In this document: positions 14,317 to 24,612 of the stretch, one piece after another
How positions within the stretch are numbered: the first letter of the stretch is position 1
Layout: each line of letters starts with the position of its first letter
NCBI GenBank assembly: GCA_014841595.1
Contig: JACYUE010000001.1
Coordinates: forward strand, 1,786,996-1,850,995
DNA length: 64,000 bases
Reading direction: 5' to 3'
DNA from: Oxalobacteraceae sp. CFBP 8761
GTDB taxonomy: Bacteria > Pseudomonadota > Gammaproteobacteria > Burkholderiales > Burkholderiaceae_D
Program-made: the position numbers and the translations under genes
Notes under the pieces: generated by a model
Told to the model about the DNA's origin: nothing
The model's database searches: none
Seen by the model: only the letters and a program-made list of their open reading frames with translations

Positions 14317-17300
14317 ATGTCTGCCCCGATCACTCCCGGTCTCTTGATCCTCCACGGTAACCAGATGGAGCTGCTGCGCAGCGCCGTCTTCGACTGGCTG
14401 CGCAACCATCCTCTGGGGCCGCTCGAGGAAGAGATCTTTCTGGTCCAGTCGAATGGCGTGGCCGAGTGGCTCAAGATCGCGCTGGCCGAGGAAAACGGCG
14501 TCTGTGCCGCCACCCGCGTGGCGCTGCCGGCGCGCTTCATGTGGGAAGCCTACCGGGGCATGCTGGGGCGCGAGCGCGTGCCGCAGCGCGCGCCGTTCGA
14601 CAAGGATCCGCTGACCTGGCGCCTGATGCGGCTGTTGCCGACGCTGCTGCAGGACGATGGCTACGCGCCACTGGCGCGCTTTCTGGCCGATGGCGACGCC
14701 GAGCGCCGCCTGCAACTGGCCGAACGCGTGGCCGACCTGTACGACCAATACCAGGTCTACCGCGCCGACTGGCTGGCCGATTGGGCCGCGGGGCGCGACG
14801 TGCTGCGCCGCGCCGGGGGCGACGTGGTCCCGCTCGCGCCCGAGCAGCGCTGGCAAGCCTGCCTGTGGCGCGCCGTGCACGCGAGCCTGCCCGAGGCACA
14901 GCGCGAGAGCGGCCGCGCCACCATCCACGACCAGTTTCTCGCCGCCGTCGCGGCGGACGTTGCACCGGCCAGCCGGCTGCCGCGCCGCGTCGTGCTGTTC
15001 GGGATGTCGACACTGCCGTACCAGACACTGCAAGCGATATCGGCGCTGGCGCGCCACACGCAGGTGCTGTTCGCGGTACCGAATCCGTGCCAGTTCTACT
15101 GGGGCGACATCATCGAAGGCAGCCAGCTGCTCAAGGCGGCGCGCCGCCGCCAGCCGCAGCGCGAGGGCGTCGACCTGGGCACGATCCCGATCGAGGAAAT
15201 GCATGTCCACAGCCATCCGCTGCTGGCCAGCTGGGGAAGACAAGGGCGCGATTTCGTGCGCATGCTCGATGAATTCGACCAGCAGCACGAGGCGAGCGAA
15301 AGTGGGGAAAGCGGCGCAGGCCAGCCGGCGCCGCTGCGCGTCGACCTGTTCACCGACGACGACGGCGGCACGCTCTTGTCGCAGGTCCAGGCCGCAGTGC
15401 GCGACCTGGTGCCGCTGTCCGAGCACCCGCATGTGCCGCCGCTGCTGGATGACCGCTCGATCGAATTCCACGTCACGCACAGTGTGCAGCGTGAGATCGA
15501 GGTGCTGCACGACCAGCTGCTGTCGTGGTTCGCACTCGATCCGACACTGCGCCCGCGCGACGTGGTGGTCATGGTGCCGGATATCGATGCGTTCTCGCCC
15601 GCGATCCACGCGGTATTCGACCAGCACCGGCGGCACGATCCGCGCCACATCCCGTTCGAGATCGGCGACGTGCGCGACCGCAGCGTGAACCCGCTGCTGG
15701 TCTCGCTCGAGTGGCTGCTGCGCCTGCCGCAGCAGCGCTGCCGCCAGAGCGAAGTGCGCGATTTGCTCGACGTGCCGGCCGTCGCGCGCCGCTTTGGCGT
15801 GACGAGCGAGGATCTGCCGATCCTGGGCCGCTGGATCGATGGCGCCGGCGTGCGCTGGGGCCTGGACCACGACCATCGTGCGGGCCTGGGTCTGGGGATG
15901 ACGGGCGAGCAGAATGCCTGGATCTTCGGCGTGCGTCGCATGCTGCTGGGTTACGCCAGCGGCGCCGGCGCCAGTTTCGGCGACATCGAGCCGTACGCCG
16001 AAGTCGGTGGCCTCGATGCCGCGCTGGCCGGTTCGCTCGCGCAATTGGTCGAATGCCTGCTGACCTGGCGCGGCCGGCTCGATGCATCGCTGCGGCCGGC
16101 CGAATGGGGCGAGGCAGCGCGCGAGTTGCTGTCGTGCTTTTATGCCGCGGGTGACGAAGCCGACCGCCTGACGCTGTCGAACCTGGGCGAGGGCCTGCAA
16201 TGCTGGCTCGAGACCTGCGCCGGTGCAGGCTTTGACGAACCGGTGCCGCTGGCGGTGCTGCGCGAAGCGTGGATGAACGAACTCGATGCGCCCACGCTGA
16301 ATCACCAGTTCGTGTCGGGCGGCGTGACCTTCTGCACCTTGATGCCGATGCGCGCGGTGCCGTTTCGCGCCGTCTGCCTGCTGGGCATGAACGACGGCGA
16401 CTTCCCGCGCCGCGCGCGCCCGTCCGACTTCGACCTGCTGGCGCTGCCCGGCATGGCGCGGCCTGGCGATCGCTCGCGCCGCGACGACGACCGCTACTTG
16501 ATGCTCGAGGCCTTGCTGGCCGCGCGCGACAAGTTCTACGTGAGCTGGGTCGGGCGCAATGTGCGTGACAACAGCGAGCAGCCGCCCTCGGTGCTGGTGG
16601 CGCAGTTGCGCGACTACCTGAAGGCCGGCTGGGACATGGAAGACCTGGATCACATCACGATCGAGCATCCGCTGCAGCCATTCAGTCGGCGCTACTTCCA
16701 GCGCGGCGGTCTGCTCACGTACGCGGGCGAATGGCGCACCGCGCACGGCGCTGATGACCATCCCGTCGATGATGCGTTGCCGGCCTACGAGCTGGAGCCC
16801 GACTTCGTCCTCAAGCTGGGCGAACTGGCCAGTTTCCTGCGCCAGCCGGCGCGCTTCTTCTTCCGCCGCCGTCTTGGCGTCGTGTTTGCCGATGCCGCGC
16901 ACGTGGGCGACGACGAAGAGCCGTTTGGCCTCGATGCGCTGGAGCGCTACCAGATCGAAGACCACCTGCTGGACGACAGCGGCGAGGCCGAGGCCATCGG
17001 CGACGTGCGTGCCACGCTGGCGGTGCGCGCCGAACGCCTGGCGCGCGAAGGCGTGCTGCCGATTGGCCTGATGGGCCGCATGTGGCAGGAGCAGCTGGTC
17101 GAGAGCCTGGCGCCCGTGCGCACCGAGTGGCTGCGTTTGGGCGCGCGCTTCCCGCAAGCGGCGCCGAAATTCGCCGTCAGCCTGCTGCTGGGTGACATCC
17201 ATCTGGACGACTGGATCGACCGCTTGCGGTCAAGCGGCGAGGGCAGTGCGTGGCTCATGCAGATCTCGTCGAAGGTGCTGGACCGCGCCGGCAATCCGCG

Positions 17301-17727
17301 TGGTGACAAATTGATCGCGCCATGGCTGCGCCAGCTGGCCGCCGCCGCTGCCGGCAATCCGGTGACGGGTTACCTGGTGGCGCGCGACGCCGTGCTCGAG
17401 ATGGCGCCGCTGGCCCAGGATGCGGCGCTGGAAACGCTGCACGACCTGGTGCGCCTGTGGCGGGCCAATCTGGACAGCCCGCTGCCGGTGGCATGCAAGA
17501 CGGCCCTGAGTCACCTGGCGCAGGGCGATCCGCGCGCGACCTACGACGGCGGCTTCGAGCTGCGCGGCGAGGTCGATGACCTGTGCCTGGCGCGCCTGTG
17601 GCCGGACTTCGACGCGTTGAAGAACGCCGGCGGCTGGCCCGATCTGGCCGAGGAACTGTATGGACCGCTGGCACGCTGGATGCAGGAATGCGTCAAGATC
17701 AGGCCGTTGCAGGAGTCGTCCACATGA
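14317..17727 (+). CDS. recC: Exodeoxyribonuclease V gamma subunit RecC
   Basis: The Chi-recognition subunit of RecBCD, 1136 residues, close to E. coli RecC. It has the RecC N-terminus (GLLILHGNQMELLRSAVFDW), the helicase-like core without a Walker A lysine motif (IFLVQSNGVAEWLKIALAEE), and the RecC-typical block RAVCLLGMNDGDFPRRARPSDFDLL. The C-terminal part is an inactive nuclease-like domain. Its stop overlaps the recB ATG by four bases, and recD follows with an overlap, so the three genes form one operon. ATG 14317 was preferred over a TTG at 14290, although neither has a strong ribosome-binding site. The complex acts on double-strand ends in the cytoplasm. Confidence 0.95.
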   Translation: MSAPITPGLLILHGNQMELLRSAVFDWLRNHPLGPLEEEIFLVQSNGVAEWLKIALAEENGVCAATRVALPARFMWEAYRGMLGRERVPQRAPFDKDPLTWRLMRLLPTLLQDDGYAPLARFLADGDAERRLQLAERVADLYDQYQVYRADWLADWAAGRDVLRRAGGDVVPLAPEQRWQACLWRAVHASLPEAQRESGRATIHDQFLAAVAADVAPASRLPRRVVLFGMSTLPYQTLQAISALARHTQVLFAVPNPCQFYWGDIIEGSQLLKAARRRQPQREGVDLGTIPIEEMHVHSHPLLASWGRQGRDFVRMLDEFDQQHEASESGESGAGQPAPLRVDLFTDDDGGTLLSQVQAAVRDLVPLSEHPHVPPLLDDRSIEFHVTHSVQREIEVLHDQLLSWFALDPTLRPRDVVVMVPDIDAFSPAIHAVFDQHRRHDPRHIPFEIGDVRDRSVNPLLVSLEWLLRLPQQRCRQSEVRDLLDVPAVARRFGVTSEDLPILGRWIDGAGVRWGLDHDHRAGLGLGMTGEQNAWIFGVRRMLLGYASGAGASFGDIEPYAEVGGLDAALAGSLAQLVECLLTWRGRLDASLRPAEWGEAARELLSCFYAAGDEADRLTLSNLGEGLQCWLETCAGAGFDEPVPLAVLREAWMNELDAPTLNHQFVSGGVTFCTLMPMRAVPFRAVCLLGMNDGDFPRRARPSDFDLLALPGMARPGDRSRRDDDRYLMLEALLAARDKFYVSWVGRNVRDNSEQPPSVLVAQLRDYLKAGWDMEDLDHITIEHPLQPFSRRYFQRGGLLTYAGEWRTAHGADDHPVDDALPAYELEPDFVLKLGELASFLRQPARFFFRRRLGVVFADAAHVGDDEEPFGLDALERYQIEDHLLDDSGEAEAIGDVRATLAVRAERLAREGVLPIGLMGRMWQEQLVESLAPVRTEWLRLGARFPQAAPKFAVSLLLGDIHLDDWIDRLRSSGEGSAWLMQISSKVLDRAGNPRGDKLIAPWLRQLAAAAAGNPVTGYLVARDAVLEMAPLAQDAALETLHDLVRLWRANLDSPLPVACKTALSHLAQGDPRATYDGGFELRGEVDDLCLARLWPDFDALKNAGGWPDLAEELYGPLARWMQECVKIRPLQESST

Positions 17728-20700
17728 GCACCAAACTTGAGCCAGTCGATTTCCCGCTGCACGGCTCGCGCCTGATCGAGGCCTCGGCCGGCACCGGCAA
17801 GACCTGGACCATCGCCGCGCTGTATGTGCGTCTGGTGCTGGGGCACGGCAGGGCGGATGCGTTCGTGCGGCCACTGCTGCCGTCCGAGATTCTGGTGATG
17901 ACATTCACGCGCGCCGCCACGCGTGAACTGGCCAACCGCGTGCGCGAGCGGCTGGTGCAGGCCGCAAGCTACTTCCGCGGGGAGCTCGACATGGTCGACC
18001 CGTACCTGCACGAGCTGGCCGCCAGCTACACGGCGGGCAGCGAACGCCAGATTGCCGGGCACCGCCTGTTCATGGCCGCCGAGACGATGGACGAAGCGGC
18101 GATCTTCACGATCGACGCCTGGTGCCAGCGCATGCTGCGCGAGCACGCCTTCGACAGCGGCAGCCTGTTCGACGAAGAACTGGTCAGCGACGAGCGCGAG
18201 CTGTTCGAGGACGCCGCGCACGATTACTGGCGCCAGCAGGTGTACCCGCTGGGCGCCGAGGCGCTGGCGATCGTGATGGACAGCTGGCGCGATGTCGAGG
18301 CGCTCAAGACGAGCGTGCGCGAGCTGGTGCGGCGCGACGCCTTGCTCGGCGTGCCCGCGACCGAACCACTGAAGCAACTGGTGGCGCGGCTGGCCAAGGC
18401 GCAGCGCGAAGCGCTGATGCGCCTGAAGGATGGCTGGTTCGAGCGCGCCCACGAGATGGAGCGCTGGATCGCCGGGCACCGCGAGCGCCAGCCCAAGTGC
18501 TTCAACGGCAACAAACTGCGCGCCGACTCGCTCGTCAAATGGTTCGAAGCGCTGCGCGCGTGGGCCACGGACCCGGCGCGCCACATGCCGGACCTGACCG
18601 ACACGGCGTGGCGCCGCCTGACCCCGGACGGCATCGCCGACGCGTTCAGCAAGGATTTTTCGACCGACGTGCCGGACTGTTTCGACGCCACCGCCGCGCT
18701 GCAGGCCAGCCTGGCCGCACTCGACCCGATCGCCCACGCGCTGCTGCGCCACGCCGCCGGTCATATCGGCGCGCGCATGCAGGAGCTCAAGCGGCGCAAT
18801 CGCCAGTTCGGTTTTGCCGACATGCTTGAGCGCCTGAAGGTTGCGCTCGAGGGCGAGAACGGCGCAGCGCTGCGCGCGCGCATCGTTGGCCAGTATCCGG
18901 TGGCGCTGGTCGATGAATTCCAGGACACGTCGCCCGACCAGTACCGCATTTTCGACCTGCTGTACCGGGTCGAAGCGAATGACGCGGAGCATGGCCTGTT
19001 CCTCATCGGCGATCCGAAACAGTCGATCTACGGCTTTCGCGGCGCCGACATCCACAGCTACCTGGCGGCGCGTCGCGCGACGGCGGGGCGCCACTACCAG
19101 CTCGACACCAATTACCGCTCGACCGCGCCGCTCGTGAGCGCCGTCAATGGCCTGTTCCTGCATGCCGAGGGCGCGCATCCGGGCGCCGCGTTCCGGTTCC
19201 GGCGTGGCGACGACAACCCGCTGCCGTTCGACGCGGTCAAGGCGCAGGGCCATCGCCGCCATCTTGTGGGCATGGGCGATGCCACTGGCGCACTCTCCGT
19301 GAACATCGTGGACCGAGATGACCTGAAGGCCGACGACTACCGCGATGTGTTTGCCCATCACTGCGCCGAACACATTGTCGGGCTGCTCAACGATGCGCGC
19401 GTGGGCTTCGACGACGACACCGGGGAGGCCGATGGATTCACACGCCTGATGCCGGCCGATATCGCGATCCTCGTGCGCGACCGGCGCGAAGCCGGCGCCA
19501 TCCGGCGCGCGCTGATGCGGCGCAAGGTGGCCAGCGTCTACCTGTCCGACAAGGATTCGGTCGTCGAGAGCGACGAAGCGGCCGACGTGCTGCGCTGGCT
19601 GTACGCGGTGGCCAATCCGCTCGATGGCGCGCTGGCGCGGGCGGCATTCGCCACCGCCACCGCCGGCCTGGGGCTGGCCGAACTGGCGCAGTTCTCGCAC
19701 GACGAGATGGTGTGGGAGGCGCGCGTCGAGCAGCTCAAGGCGCTGCACGGCAGCTGGCAGCGCCAGGGCGTGCTGGCGATGCTGCGCCGCTTCATCCACG
19801 AACTGGGACTGCCGGCGCGCCTGCTGCGCGAGCCGGGTGGTGAGCGGCGCCTGACCAATTTGCTGCACCTGGCCGAACTGCTGCAGGAAGCCAGCAGCCA
19901 GCTCGAAGGCGAACAGGCCCTGATCCGCTGGTTCGCCGAACAGATCGACGGGCTGGGGTCGAGCGGCGACGAGCGCGTGCTGCGCCTGGAAAGCGACGCC
20001 GAACTGGTCAAGGTCGTCACCGTGCACAAGTCGAAAGGCCTGGAATACCCGCTGGTGTACCTGCCGTTCGCCGTGACGGCGCGCGCCACCAACCGTCGCA
20101 ATCGCGCGTTCTTCGAGTACGTGGACGATGCCGGCACGCGCCATCTCGACCTGGCCTTAACTGACGACGCGCTGGCGGCGGTCGACCGCGCGCGCATTGA
20201 GGAAGACCTGCGCCTGCTGTACGTCGCGCTGACACGTGCGCGCCACTTCCTGTGGCTCGGCGCAGCGGCCGTCTCCGGCACGCGCAAGGGCGAGAACAAG
20301 CTGCACGAGTCGGCCCTTGGCTATCTGCTGGCCGGGGGCGAGCGAATAGCCGCCGAGGCGCTGCGCGGGCACTTCGATGTCGTGGCGGGCGGCGCCGATG
20401 GCATTTCGCTGCACGAACTGGCCGAGCCGGATGGCGTCACGCTGCTGTCGCGCGAGGACATCCGGCCGGACTTGCTCGATGCGCCGCGCTACCGCGCCGA
20501 GTTCGAGCGCGACTGGTCGGTCGGCTCGTTCACGTCGCTCACGCGCCACGCGATCGCGCCGCCGACACCAATGCGCGCGCAGGACCAGACGCTGATGGAG
20601 GACGTGCCCCAGGCTGCCACGCCGCCCCGCATCGAGGACGCGCCATGGCACCGCTTCCCGCGCGGCTCGGTGCCCGGCAACTTCATGCACGAGCGGCTCG

Positions 20701-21371
20701 AGTGGCTGGCGCGCGAAGGCTTCGCCTGCCTGGACGACCCGAACTGCGAGGCGCGCCTGGTGCAGCATATCGAACGTGCGGGCTGGGGCCATCGCCTGGC
20801 CGATGCACTGGCCTGGCTGCGCGAGATTGTCGATACGCCGTTGCCGCCACTGAATGCACGCCTGCGCGACCTGCATGGCGTGCTGCCCGAGATGGAGTTC
20901 TGGTTCCCGAGCGAGCATCTCGACCTGCAACGCCTGGACGCGCTGTGCCGCACGCATCTGCTGGGCGGGCTCGAGCGGCCCGTGCTGCCCGAGCGTGTGT
21001 TGCACGGCATGCTCAAGGGCTTCGCCGACCTGGTGTTCGAGCACGAAGGCCGCTACTGGGTGCTGGATTACAAGTCCAATGCGCTGGGGCCGGGCGACGC
21101 GTCGTACAGCCAGGCCGCGATGACTGCGGGGATGGCCGAGCACCGCTACGAGATCCAGGGCAGCATCTACCTGCTGGCCCTGCACCGCCTGCTGCGCGCG
21201 CGTCTGGGCGACGCCTACGAGCCCGAATATCAGCTGGGTGGCGCCGTCTTCATGTTCCTGCGCGGGATTGCGAACCCGGTCACGCGCGGCTGCTGGGTGC
21301 TGGCCCCCGACCTCGATCTGCTGGATGGACTGGAACGCTTGCTGGACAAGGATGCACATGGCGAAGCTTGA
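17724..21371 (+). CDS. recB: Exodeoxyribonuclease V beta subunit RecB
   Basis: The 3'-5' helicase and nuclease subunit of RecBCD, 1215 residues. Helicase motifs: Walker A ASAGTGKT at 20-27, TFTRAATRELANRV, motif II LVDEFQDTSPDQ, motif III LIGDPKQSIYGFRGAD, motif IV LDTNYRST, motif V VTVHKSKGLEYPLVYLPF and motif VI LRLLYVALTRARHF. The C-terminal nuclease domain keeps the catalytic YWVLDYKSN, with D1115 and K1117 matching E. coli D1080 and K1082. The ATG overlaps the recC stop (ATGA), which fixes the start. Unlike E. coli there is no ptrA gene between recC and recB. All catalytic residues look intact, so the enzyme should be active. Confidence 0.96.
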   Translation: MSTKLEPVDFPLHGSRLIEASAGTGKTWTIAALYVRLVLGHGRADAFVRPLLPSEILVMTFTRAATRELANRVRERLVQAASYFRGELDMVDPYLHELAASYTAGSERQIAGHRLFMAAETMDEAAIFTIDAWCQRMLREHAFDSGSLFDEELVSDERELFEDAAHDYWRQQVYPLGAEALAIVMDSWRDVEALKTSVRELVRRDALLGVPATEPLKQLVARLAKAQREALMRLKDGWFERAHEMERWIAGHRERQPKCFNGNKLRADSLVKWFEALRAWATDPARHMPDLTDTAWRRLTPDGIADAFSKDFSTDVPDCFDATAALQASLAALDPIAHALLRHAAGHIGARMQELKRRNRQFGFADMLERLKVALEGENGAALRARIVGQYPVALVDEFQDTSPDQYRIFDLLYRVEANDAEHGLFLIGDPKQSIYGFRGADIHSYLAARRATAGRHYQLDTNYRSTAPLVSAVNGLFLHAEGAHPGAAFRFRRGDDNPLPFDAVKAQGHRRHLVGMGDATGALSVNIVDRDDLKADDYRDVFAHHCAEHIVGLLNDARVGFDDDTGEADGFTRLMPADIAILVRDRREAGAIRRALMRRKVASVYLSDKDSVVESDEAADVLRWLYAVANPLDGALARAAFATATAGLGLAELAQFSHDEMVWEARVEQLKALHGSWQRQGVLAMLRRFIHELGLPARLLREPGGERRLTNLLHLAELLQEASSQLEGEQALIRWFAEQIDGLGSSGDERVLRLESDAELVKVVTVHKSKGLEYPLVYLPFAVTARATNRRNRAFFEYVDDAGTRHLDLALTDDALAAVDRARIEEDLRLLYVALTRARHFLWLGAAAVSGTRKGENKLHESALGYLLAGGERIAAEALRGHFDVVAGGADGISLHELAEPDGVTLLSREDIRPDLLDAPRYRAEFERDWSVGSFTSLTRHAIAPPTPMRAQDQTLMEDVPQAATPPRIEDAPWHRFPRGSVPGNFMHERLEWLAREGFACLDDPNCEARLVQHIERAGWGHRLADALAWLREIVDTPLPPLNARLRDLHGVLPEMEFWFPSEHLDLQRLDALCRTHLLGGLERPVLPERVLHGMLKGFADLVFEHEGRYWVLDYKSNALGPGDASYSQAAMTAGMAEHRYEIQGSIYLLALHRLLRARLGDAYEPEYQLGGAVFMFLRGIANPVTRGCWVLAPDLDLLDGLERLLDKDAHGEA

Positions 21372-23283
21372 CGCCGATATCGATGGTCTGTGGCGCGAAA
21401 TCGGTGCGCTGACCGAAGCGGGCGAGCTGCGTCGCCTGTCGGGCGCGTTCGCGCGCTTCATTGCGCAACTGGGCGACGCGCCGCCGGCGCTGATCCTGGC
21501 GGCGGCGGTGCTGTCCGAGCTCGAAGGCCATGGCCACAGCTGCCTGCAGCTGGACGACCTGGCCGCCGGGCCGGCGCTGCTGCTGGGCTGGAGTGACGAT
21601 GCATGGCGCCAGCTGGCGCAGGCCGCCGCGCCGCTGCCCCGCGGCGTGGCAGGGTGGAGCAAGCTGCTGGCGCACTGCCAGCAGGTCTGGATCCGCGGTG
21701 AATTCGATCTCGACCAGCCGCTGGTGCTCGATGGCCAGCGCCTGTACCTGCGGCGTTACTGGCGCGACGAGACGCTGGTGGCGCAGGCCGTGCGCGAGCG
21801 CGCGGCGGCCACGCATCCGGTGGATACACCGCTCGTGCGCAGCTGGCTCGACAAGCTGTTCACGACGCAGCCCGGCGCGCAGGGGCCGGACTGGCAAAAG
21901 CTCGCCTGCGCCGTGGCGCTGCGCAGTTCGGTGGCGATCATCACGGGCGGCCCCGGCACCGGCAAGACCTACACGGTCGCGCGCCTGCTGGCCCTGTTGT
22001 TCGCGACGGCGCCGGAAGCAGGGCGCCAGCGCGTGGCGCTGGCCGCACCGACGGGCAAGGCGGCAGCGCGCCTGAAGCAGTCGATTGACAAGGCCCTGAA
22101 TGAACTGGCGGATCGTGTCGGTGGCGACCTGCCGCTGCGCGAACTGACGGCGCGCATGGGCGCGGCGCGCACGCTCCACAGCCTGCTCGGCGCGCGCCCC
22201 GACACGCGCGCGTTCGCGCACCACCGCGGCAATCCGCTCGACGTCGATGTGCTGATCGTCGACGAGGCATCGATGGTGCACCTGGAAATGATGGCCAGCC
22301 TGCTCGATGCGCTGCCCGTTGGCGCGACGCTGATCCTGTTGGGGGACAAGGACCAGCTGGCGTCGGTGGAGGCGGGCGCCGTGCTGGGTGACCTGTGCCA
22401 TGCCGCGCACGAAGGCCACTACAGCGCAGCGACGATCGCGTATATCGAAGCCGCGAGCGGCGAGATCATCCCGGACATCTATCGCGGCGACGGCGGCGCG
22501 CTGGCGCAGCAAACCGTGATGCTGCGCTACAGCCGCCGCTTCGGCGGGCCGATCGGCCAGCTGGCGCTGGCGGTCAATGGTGGCGACACCGCGCGCGCCG
22601 AACAGGTCCTGCGGGCCGGGGAAGAGAGCGTGCGCTGGCTCGAACATGCGCAGCCGGCGCAGCTCCTGCAACTGGCGCATGCCGGGTATGCGCCGTACCT
22701 GCAACTGCTGCGCGACGGTGCCCAGGGCGAGCATGAAGACTGGGTGCGCCGGATTCTGCTCAGCTTCGAGACCTTCCGCATCCTGTGCGCGGTGCGCGAT
22801 GGCGAGTGGGGCGTGGCGGGGCTGAACGAGGCCATCGAAAAGCGGCTCGCGGCCAGTCACTTGCTGCGCCATGGCGCCGAGTGGTATGTCGGCCGGCCGG
22901 TCATGGTCACGCGCAACGATTACTCGACGCGCGTATTCAACGGCGATATCGGCGTCACGCTGCCCGATCCGGCGCGCGCCGGCGCGCTGCGCGTCTACTT
23001 CCTGGAAGGCGACGCCGTGCGCAGCGTGCTGGCCACGCGCCTGCGCAATGTCGAAACGGCGTTCGCGATGACCGTGCACAAATCGCAGGGCTCGGAGTTT
23101 CGCCACACGGTGCTGGCACTGCCGCGCGAGCGCAATGCAGTGCTCACGCGCGAGCTGGTCTACACGGGCATCACGCGCGCCAGCGAGGTGTTTACGCTGG
23201 TGACGCCGGGCGGCGACGTGCTGCAGGAAGCGATTGCCAGCCGCACGCACCGCACGAGTGGCTTGCGCGATCTGGTGGCGTAA
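21358..23283 (+). CDS. recD: Exodeoxyribonuclease V alpha subunit RecD
   Basis: The 5'-3' helicase subunit of RecBCD, 641 residues. The N-terminal helical region contacts RecB/RecC; the SF1B core has Walker A GGPGTGKT at 197-204, LAAPTGKAAARLKQS, motif II DVLIVDEASMVHLEMM, motif III LILLGDKDQLASVEAGAVLG, and the C-terminal FAMTVHKSQGSEF and LVYTGITRA motifs. ATG 21358 overlaps the 3' end of recB by 14 bases and has AAGG six bases upstream; an ATG two codons earlier is possible. It is the last gene of the recCBD operon; the stop is followed by the dsbA-like gene 89 bases later. Confidence 0.95.
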   Translation: MAKLDADIDGLWREIGALTEAGELRRLSGAFARFIAQLGDAPPALILAAAVLSELEGHGHSCLQLDDLAAGPALLLGWSDDAWRQLAQAAAPLPRGVAGWSKLLAHCQQVWIRGEFDLDQPLVLDGQRLYLRRYWRDETLVAQAVRERAAATHPVDTPLVRSWLDKLFTTQPGAQGPDWQKLACAVALRSSVAIITGGPGTGKTYTVARLLALLFATAPEAGRQRVALAAPTGKAAARLKQSIDKALNELADRVGGDLPLRELTARMGAARTLHSLLGARPDTRAFAHHRGNPLDVDVLIVDEASMVHLEMMASLLDALPVGATLILLGDKDQLASVEAGAVLGDLCHAAHEGHYSAATIAYIEAASGEIIPDIYRGDGGALAQQTVMLRYSRRFGGPIGQLALAVNGGDTARAEQVLRAGEESVRWLEHAQPAQLLQLAHAGYAPYLQLLRDGAQGEHEDWVRRILLSFETFRILCAVRDGEWGVAGLNEAIEKRLAASHLLRHGAEWYVGRPVMVTRNDYSTRVFNGDIGVTLPDPARAGALRVYFLEGDAVRSVLATRLRNVETAFAMTVHKSQGSEFRHTVLALPRERNAVLTRELVYTGITRASEVFTLVTPGGDVLQEAIASRTHRTSGLRDLVA

Positions 23284-23372
23284 GGGGCCGTGCGCGCGGC
23301 GTCGTGAGAATGCGTGCATTTGACGGCGTCGCCGTCCGCTAGAATGTTTGCTTCATACTGAAAAGGATCGAT

Positions 23373-24035
23373 ATGCGCGCCCTGCGACTTGCCCTCATCG
23401 CCGCCACCCTGGTGGCCGGCCTTGCCAACGCGTCGCCAACCGCGCCGCGCGATGGCGCGGACTTCACGACGCTGGCCACACCGCAGCCGACCCAGGCCGA
23501 GGGCAAGAAGGTCGAGGTCATCGAATTCTTCGCGTATCACTGCGGCGCCTGCAATGCCTTCGAACCGACGCTGAAGAACTGGGTCAGGCAGCAGGGCGAC
23601 CGCATCGCGCTGCGCCGCGTGCCGCTGCCGTTCCAGGGCCCGGCCGATCCGGAAGCGCGCCTGTTCCTGACGCTCGAAGCGATGGGCAAGCTCGAGGCGT
23701 ATCACGGGCGCGTCTTCAATGCCGTGCACGTCGAGCGCAAGCGCCTGATGAAGGACGCCGACATCATCGCGTGGGCCGGCGCGAATGGACTCGACAAGTC
23801 GGCGTTTGCCGACACGTGGAACTCGTTCGGCGTCCAGACCAGGCTCAAACGCCTGAGCCAGATCGTCGACGCCTACAAGGTCACTGGCACCCCGACCATC
23901 GTCATCGACGGCACGTATGTCGTGTCGCCATCGCAGGTACAGCAGGCGAACAGGATCCAGGATGCCGGTGACGTCATGGCGGCGACCGGACAGGTGATGG
24001 ATGCGCTCGTGGTGAAGGCAGCTGCCACCCGGTAA
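23373..24035 (+). CDS. dsbA: DsbA-like periplasmic thiol:disulfide oxidoreductase
   Basis: A 220-residue exported thioredoxin-fold protein that should introduce or shuffle disulfides in periplasmic proteins. A cleavable signal peptide (MRALRLALIAATLVAGLANA) is followed by the mature domain with VEVIEFFAYHCGACNAFEP; the active-site pair is C57-G-A-C60. The cis-proline loop VTGTPTIVIDG is present near residue 170, and the helical insertion is DsbA-like. The active site is unusual: classical DsbA has CPHC, and a CGxC pair is more like DsbC. Redox potential may therefore differ. It is a single gene after recD; an AAAAGGA ribosome-binding site supports the start. Confidence 0.85.
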   Translation: MRALRLALIAATLVAGLANASPTAPRDGADFTTLATPQPTQAEGKKVEVIEFFAYHCGACNAFEPTLKNWVRQQGDRIALRRVPLPFQGPADPEARLFLTLEAMGKLEAYHGRVFNAVHVERKRLMKDADIIAWAGANGLDKSAFADTWNSFGVQTRLKRLSQIVDAYKVTGTPTIVIDGTYVVSPSQVQQANRIQDAGDVMAATGQVMDALVVKAAATR

Positions 24036-24074
24036 AGCGTGCCGGGCCGGATGTGCAATGAACAGGGGCGTCCC

Positions 24075-24602
24075 ATGCTGTTTTCCACCGACTTCGTCCT
24101 CCGCCCTTATGTTCCTGGCGACGCGCCGGCACTGGTTGCGGCCATCGTCGAATCGACACCGACGCTCGCGCCGTGGATGCCCTGGGCGACAGCGCAGTTT
24201 TCAATGAACGATGCCCTTGCCTGGATCGCGACCTGCGAGAAAGGACTGGCGGAAGCGACGTGCTTCGAGTTCGCTATCTTCGACCGCGCATCCGGCATGT
24301 TTGTCGGCGGCTGTGGCCTGAACCAGATGAACGCAATGCATGGGTTCTGCAACCTTGGTTACTGGGTGCGCCAATCGTGGCAGCGCAAAGGCGCAGCGTC
24401 GGCAGCCATCCGCGCGCTTGCCGATTACGCCTGGACGGAACTGGAGGTGCAGCGTCTCGAAATCGTGGTGGCCGTCGGTAACGACGCCAGTCTGAACGCC
24501 GCCCGCAAGACCGGGGCATTCGACGAAGGCATCGCGCGCAAGCGGCTCAAACTGGGCCAGCAGTGGGTGGACGCCCACATGCTGTCACTTGTCAAACCGT
24601 GA
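24075..24602 (+). CDS. GNAT N-acetyltransferase, RimJ/RimL type
   Basis: A 175-residue acetyl-CoA-dependent acetyltransferase of the RimJ/RimL subgroup, which acetylates protein N-termini or small amines. Typical features: the N-terminal FVLRPYVPGDAPALVAAI strand-helix, FAIFDRASGMFVGGCGL, and the acetyl-CoA loop region QSWQRKGAASAAIRALADYA, then VQRLEIVVAVGNDASLNAARKTGA. ATG 24075 was chosen because AGGGGCG lies seven bases upstream; ATG 24051 and GTG 24039 are in-frame alternatives without good ribosome-binding sites. It ends just before a bidirectional terminator. The acceptor substrate is unknown. Confidence 0.85.
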   Translation: MLFSTDFVLRPYVPGDAPALVAAIVESTPTLAPWMPWATAQFSMNDALAWIATCEKGLAEATCFEFAIFDRASGMFVGGCGLNQMNAMHGFCNLGYWVRQSWQRKGAASAAIRALADYAWTELEVQRLEIVVAVGNDASLNAARKTGAFDEGIARKRLKLGQQWVDAHMLSLVKP

Positions 24603-24612
24603 GCGCAAGAAA

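Noticed and set aside
14266-17202. 978-codon frame opposite recC
   Set aside because: His/Gln/Arg-rich antisense frame; recC is certain.
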